5,702 bases of DNA from Lentzea sp. GTDB lineage: Bacteria > Actinomycetota > Actinomycetes > Mycobacteriales > Pseudonocardiaceae. Each line of letters starts with the position of its first letter. Position 1 is the first letter of the stretch. Positions 5,382-5,702 of this stretch are shown piece by piece. The translations under genes and the position numbers were made by a program. The stretch spans positions 1 through 5,702 of the forward strand of contig JASLAV010000960.1 of NCBI GenBank assembly GCA_030146905.1. The letters run 5' to 3'. The notes below the pieces were generated by a model, which was not told the DNA's origin, ran no database searches, and worked only from the letters and a program-made list of their open reading frames with translations.

Positions 5382-5702
5382 ATGCGCCGTAGATCAGCCA
5401 CCACCATCGCCGCGCTGAGCGTGGCGGCCCTGCTCACGGGGTGCGGTAGTGGTGGCGGCACGGCGTCGTCCAAAGACCCGGACAAGCCGCTTGAGGTGTG
5501 GACCCGCTCGACCGAGGCGACAGCGAAGGTCTACGAGAAGATCTTCAAGTCCTTCACCGAGAAGACCGGTGTGCAGGTCGACTACAAGCCGATCTTCAAC
5601 GACTTCGACAAGCAGGTGCAGCAGCGCGCCGCGTCCAAGGACCTGCCTGACGTCGTCATCACCGACACCGGCTCGCTCGGCAACTTCGTCAAGCAGGGCT
5701 GG
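5382..5702 (+). CDS. ABC transporter substrate-binding lipoprotein, N-terminal part (cut by window end)
   Basis: The first 107 codons of an extracellular solute-binding protein, anchored to the outer face of the membrane, that would capture a sugar-type solute for an ABC importer. It begins MRRRSATTIAALSVAALLTGC: a basic n-region, a hydrophobic segment and a lipobox LTGC with the lipidated cysteine at residue 21, then a flexible GSGGGTASS linker. The mature part starts with PLEVWTRSTEATAKVYEKIFKSFTEKTGVQVDY and continues to DLPDVVITDTGSLGNFVKQG, the usual opening of family 1 (carbohydrate) binding proteins. ATG at 5382 is the only start that gives a proper signal peptide. The gene diverges from iclR behind its own promoter and operator, so it probably imports a uronate or oligouronide. 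Permease and ATPase genes are expected beyond the edge. Substrate assignment is from context only. Confidence 0.85.
   Translation, partial: MRRRSATTIAALSVAALLTGCGSGGGTASSKDPDKPLEVWTRSTEATAKVYEKIFKSFTEKTGVQVDYKPIFNDFDKQVQQRAASKDLPDVVITDTGSLGNFVKQGW

Overview
The window is GC-rich with strongly GC-biased third codon positions, frequent GTG/TTG starts and GGAGG ribosome sites. This points to a high-GC actinomycete, perhaps Pseudonocardiales-like; the genus-level guess is inference. It holds seven annotatable genes, two of them cut by the window edges, plus one proposed micropeptide gene.

Left part (1-1477, + strand): the C-terminal two thirds or so of a flavin-containing monooxygenase runs in from the left edge and stops at 705. 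A 226-base AT-richer gap follows. It carries three copies of a GCAATGRGTCTTTTGAC motif, two of which form a long hairpin, so the gap looks like a small repeat element. Next comes a close homologue of the Streptomyces venezuelae chloramphenicol 3-O-phosphotransferase, with Walker A and the catalytic Asp. No chloramphenicol biosynthesis genes are visible here.

Middle (1478-1980, - strand): a 121-residue MerR-family metal-type regulator with CPC and CTPWC motifs sits behind a classical MerR promoter (20-bp spacer filled by a palindrome), which would give a leaderless or nearly leaderless mRNA. Its stop codon lies inside a near-perfect Shine-Dalgarno sequence that precedes a tiny open frame encoding DDCCTSCDCC. 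This is either a cysteine-rich metal-binding micropeptide or a frameshift extension of the regulator, and it is the most novel item in the window.

Right part (2055-5702): a - strand operon iclR - uronate dehydrogenase - alpha-ketoglutarate semialdehyde dehydrogenase ends at a strong hairpin (2055-2085). On the + strand, diverging from iclR, begins an ABC-transporter substrate-binding lipoprotein, cut by the right edge. The 124-base divergent intergenic region has a good sigma-70-like promoter (TTGACA-18-TACAGT) and an 18-bp near-perfect palindrome that is the best candidate IclR operator. Together these genes read as a regulated uronate (galacturonate/glucuronate) uptake and oxidation locus. 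Uronate is imported by the ABC system and oxidised by Udh to aldarolactone. The intermediate dehydration steps are probably encoded outside the window, and the final semialdehyde is oxidised to alpha-ketoglutarate for the TCA cycle.
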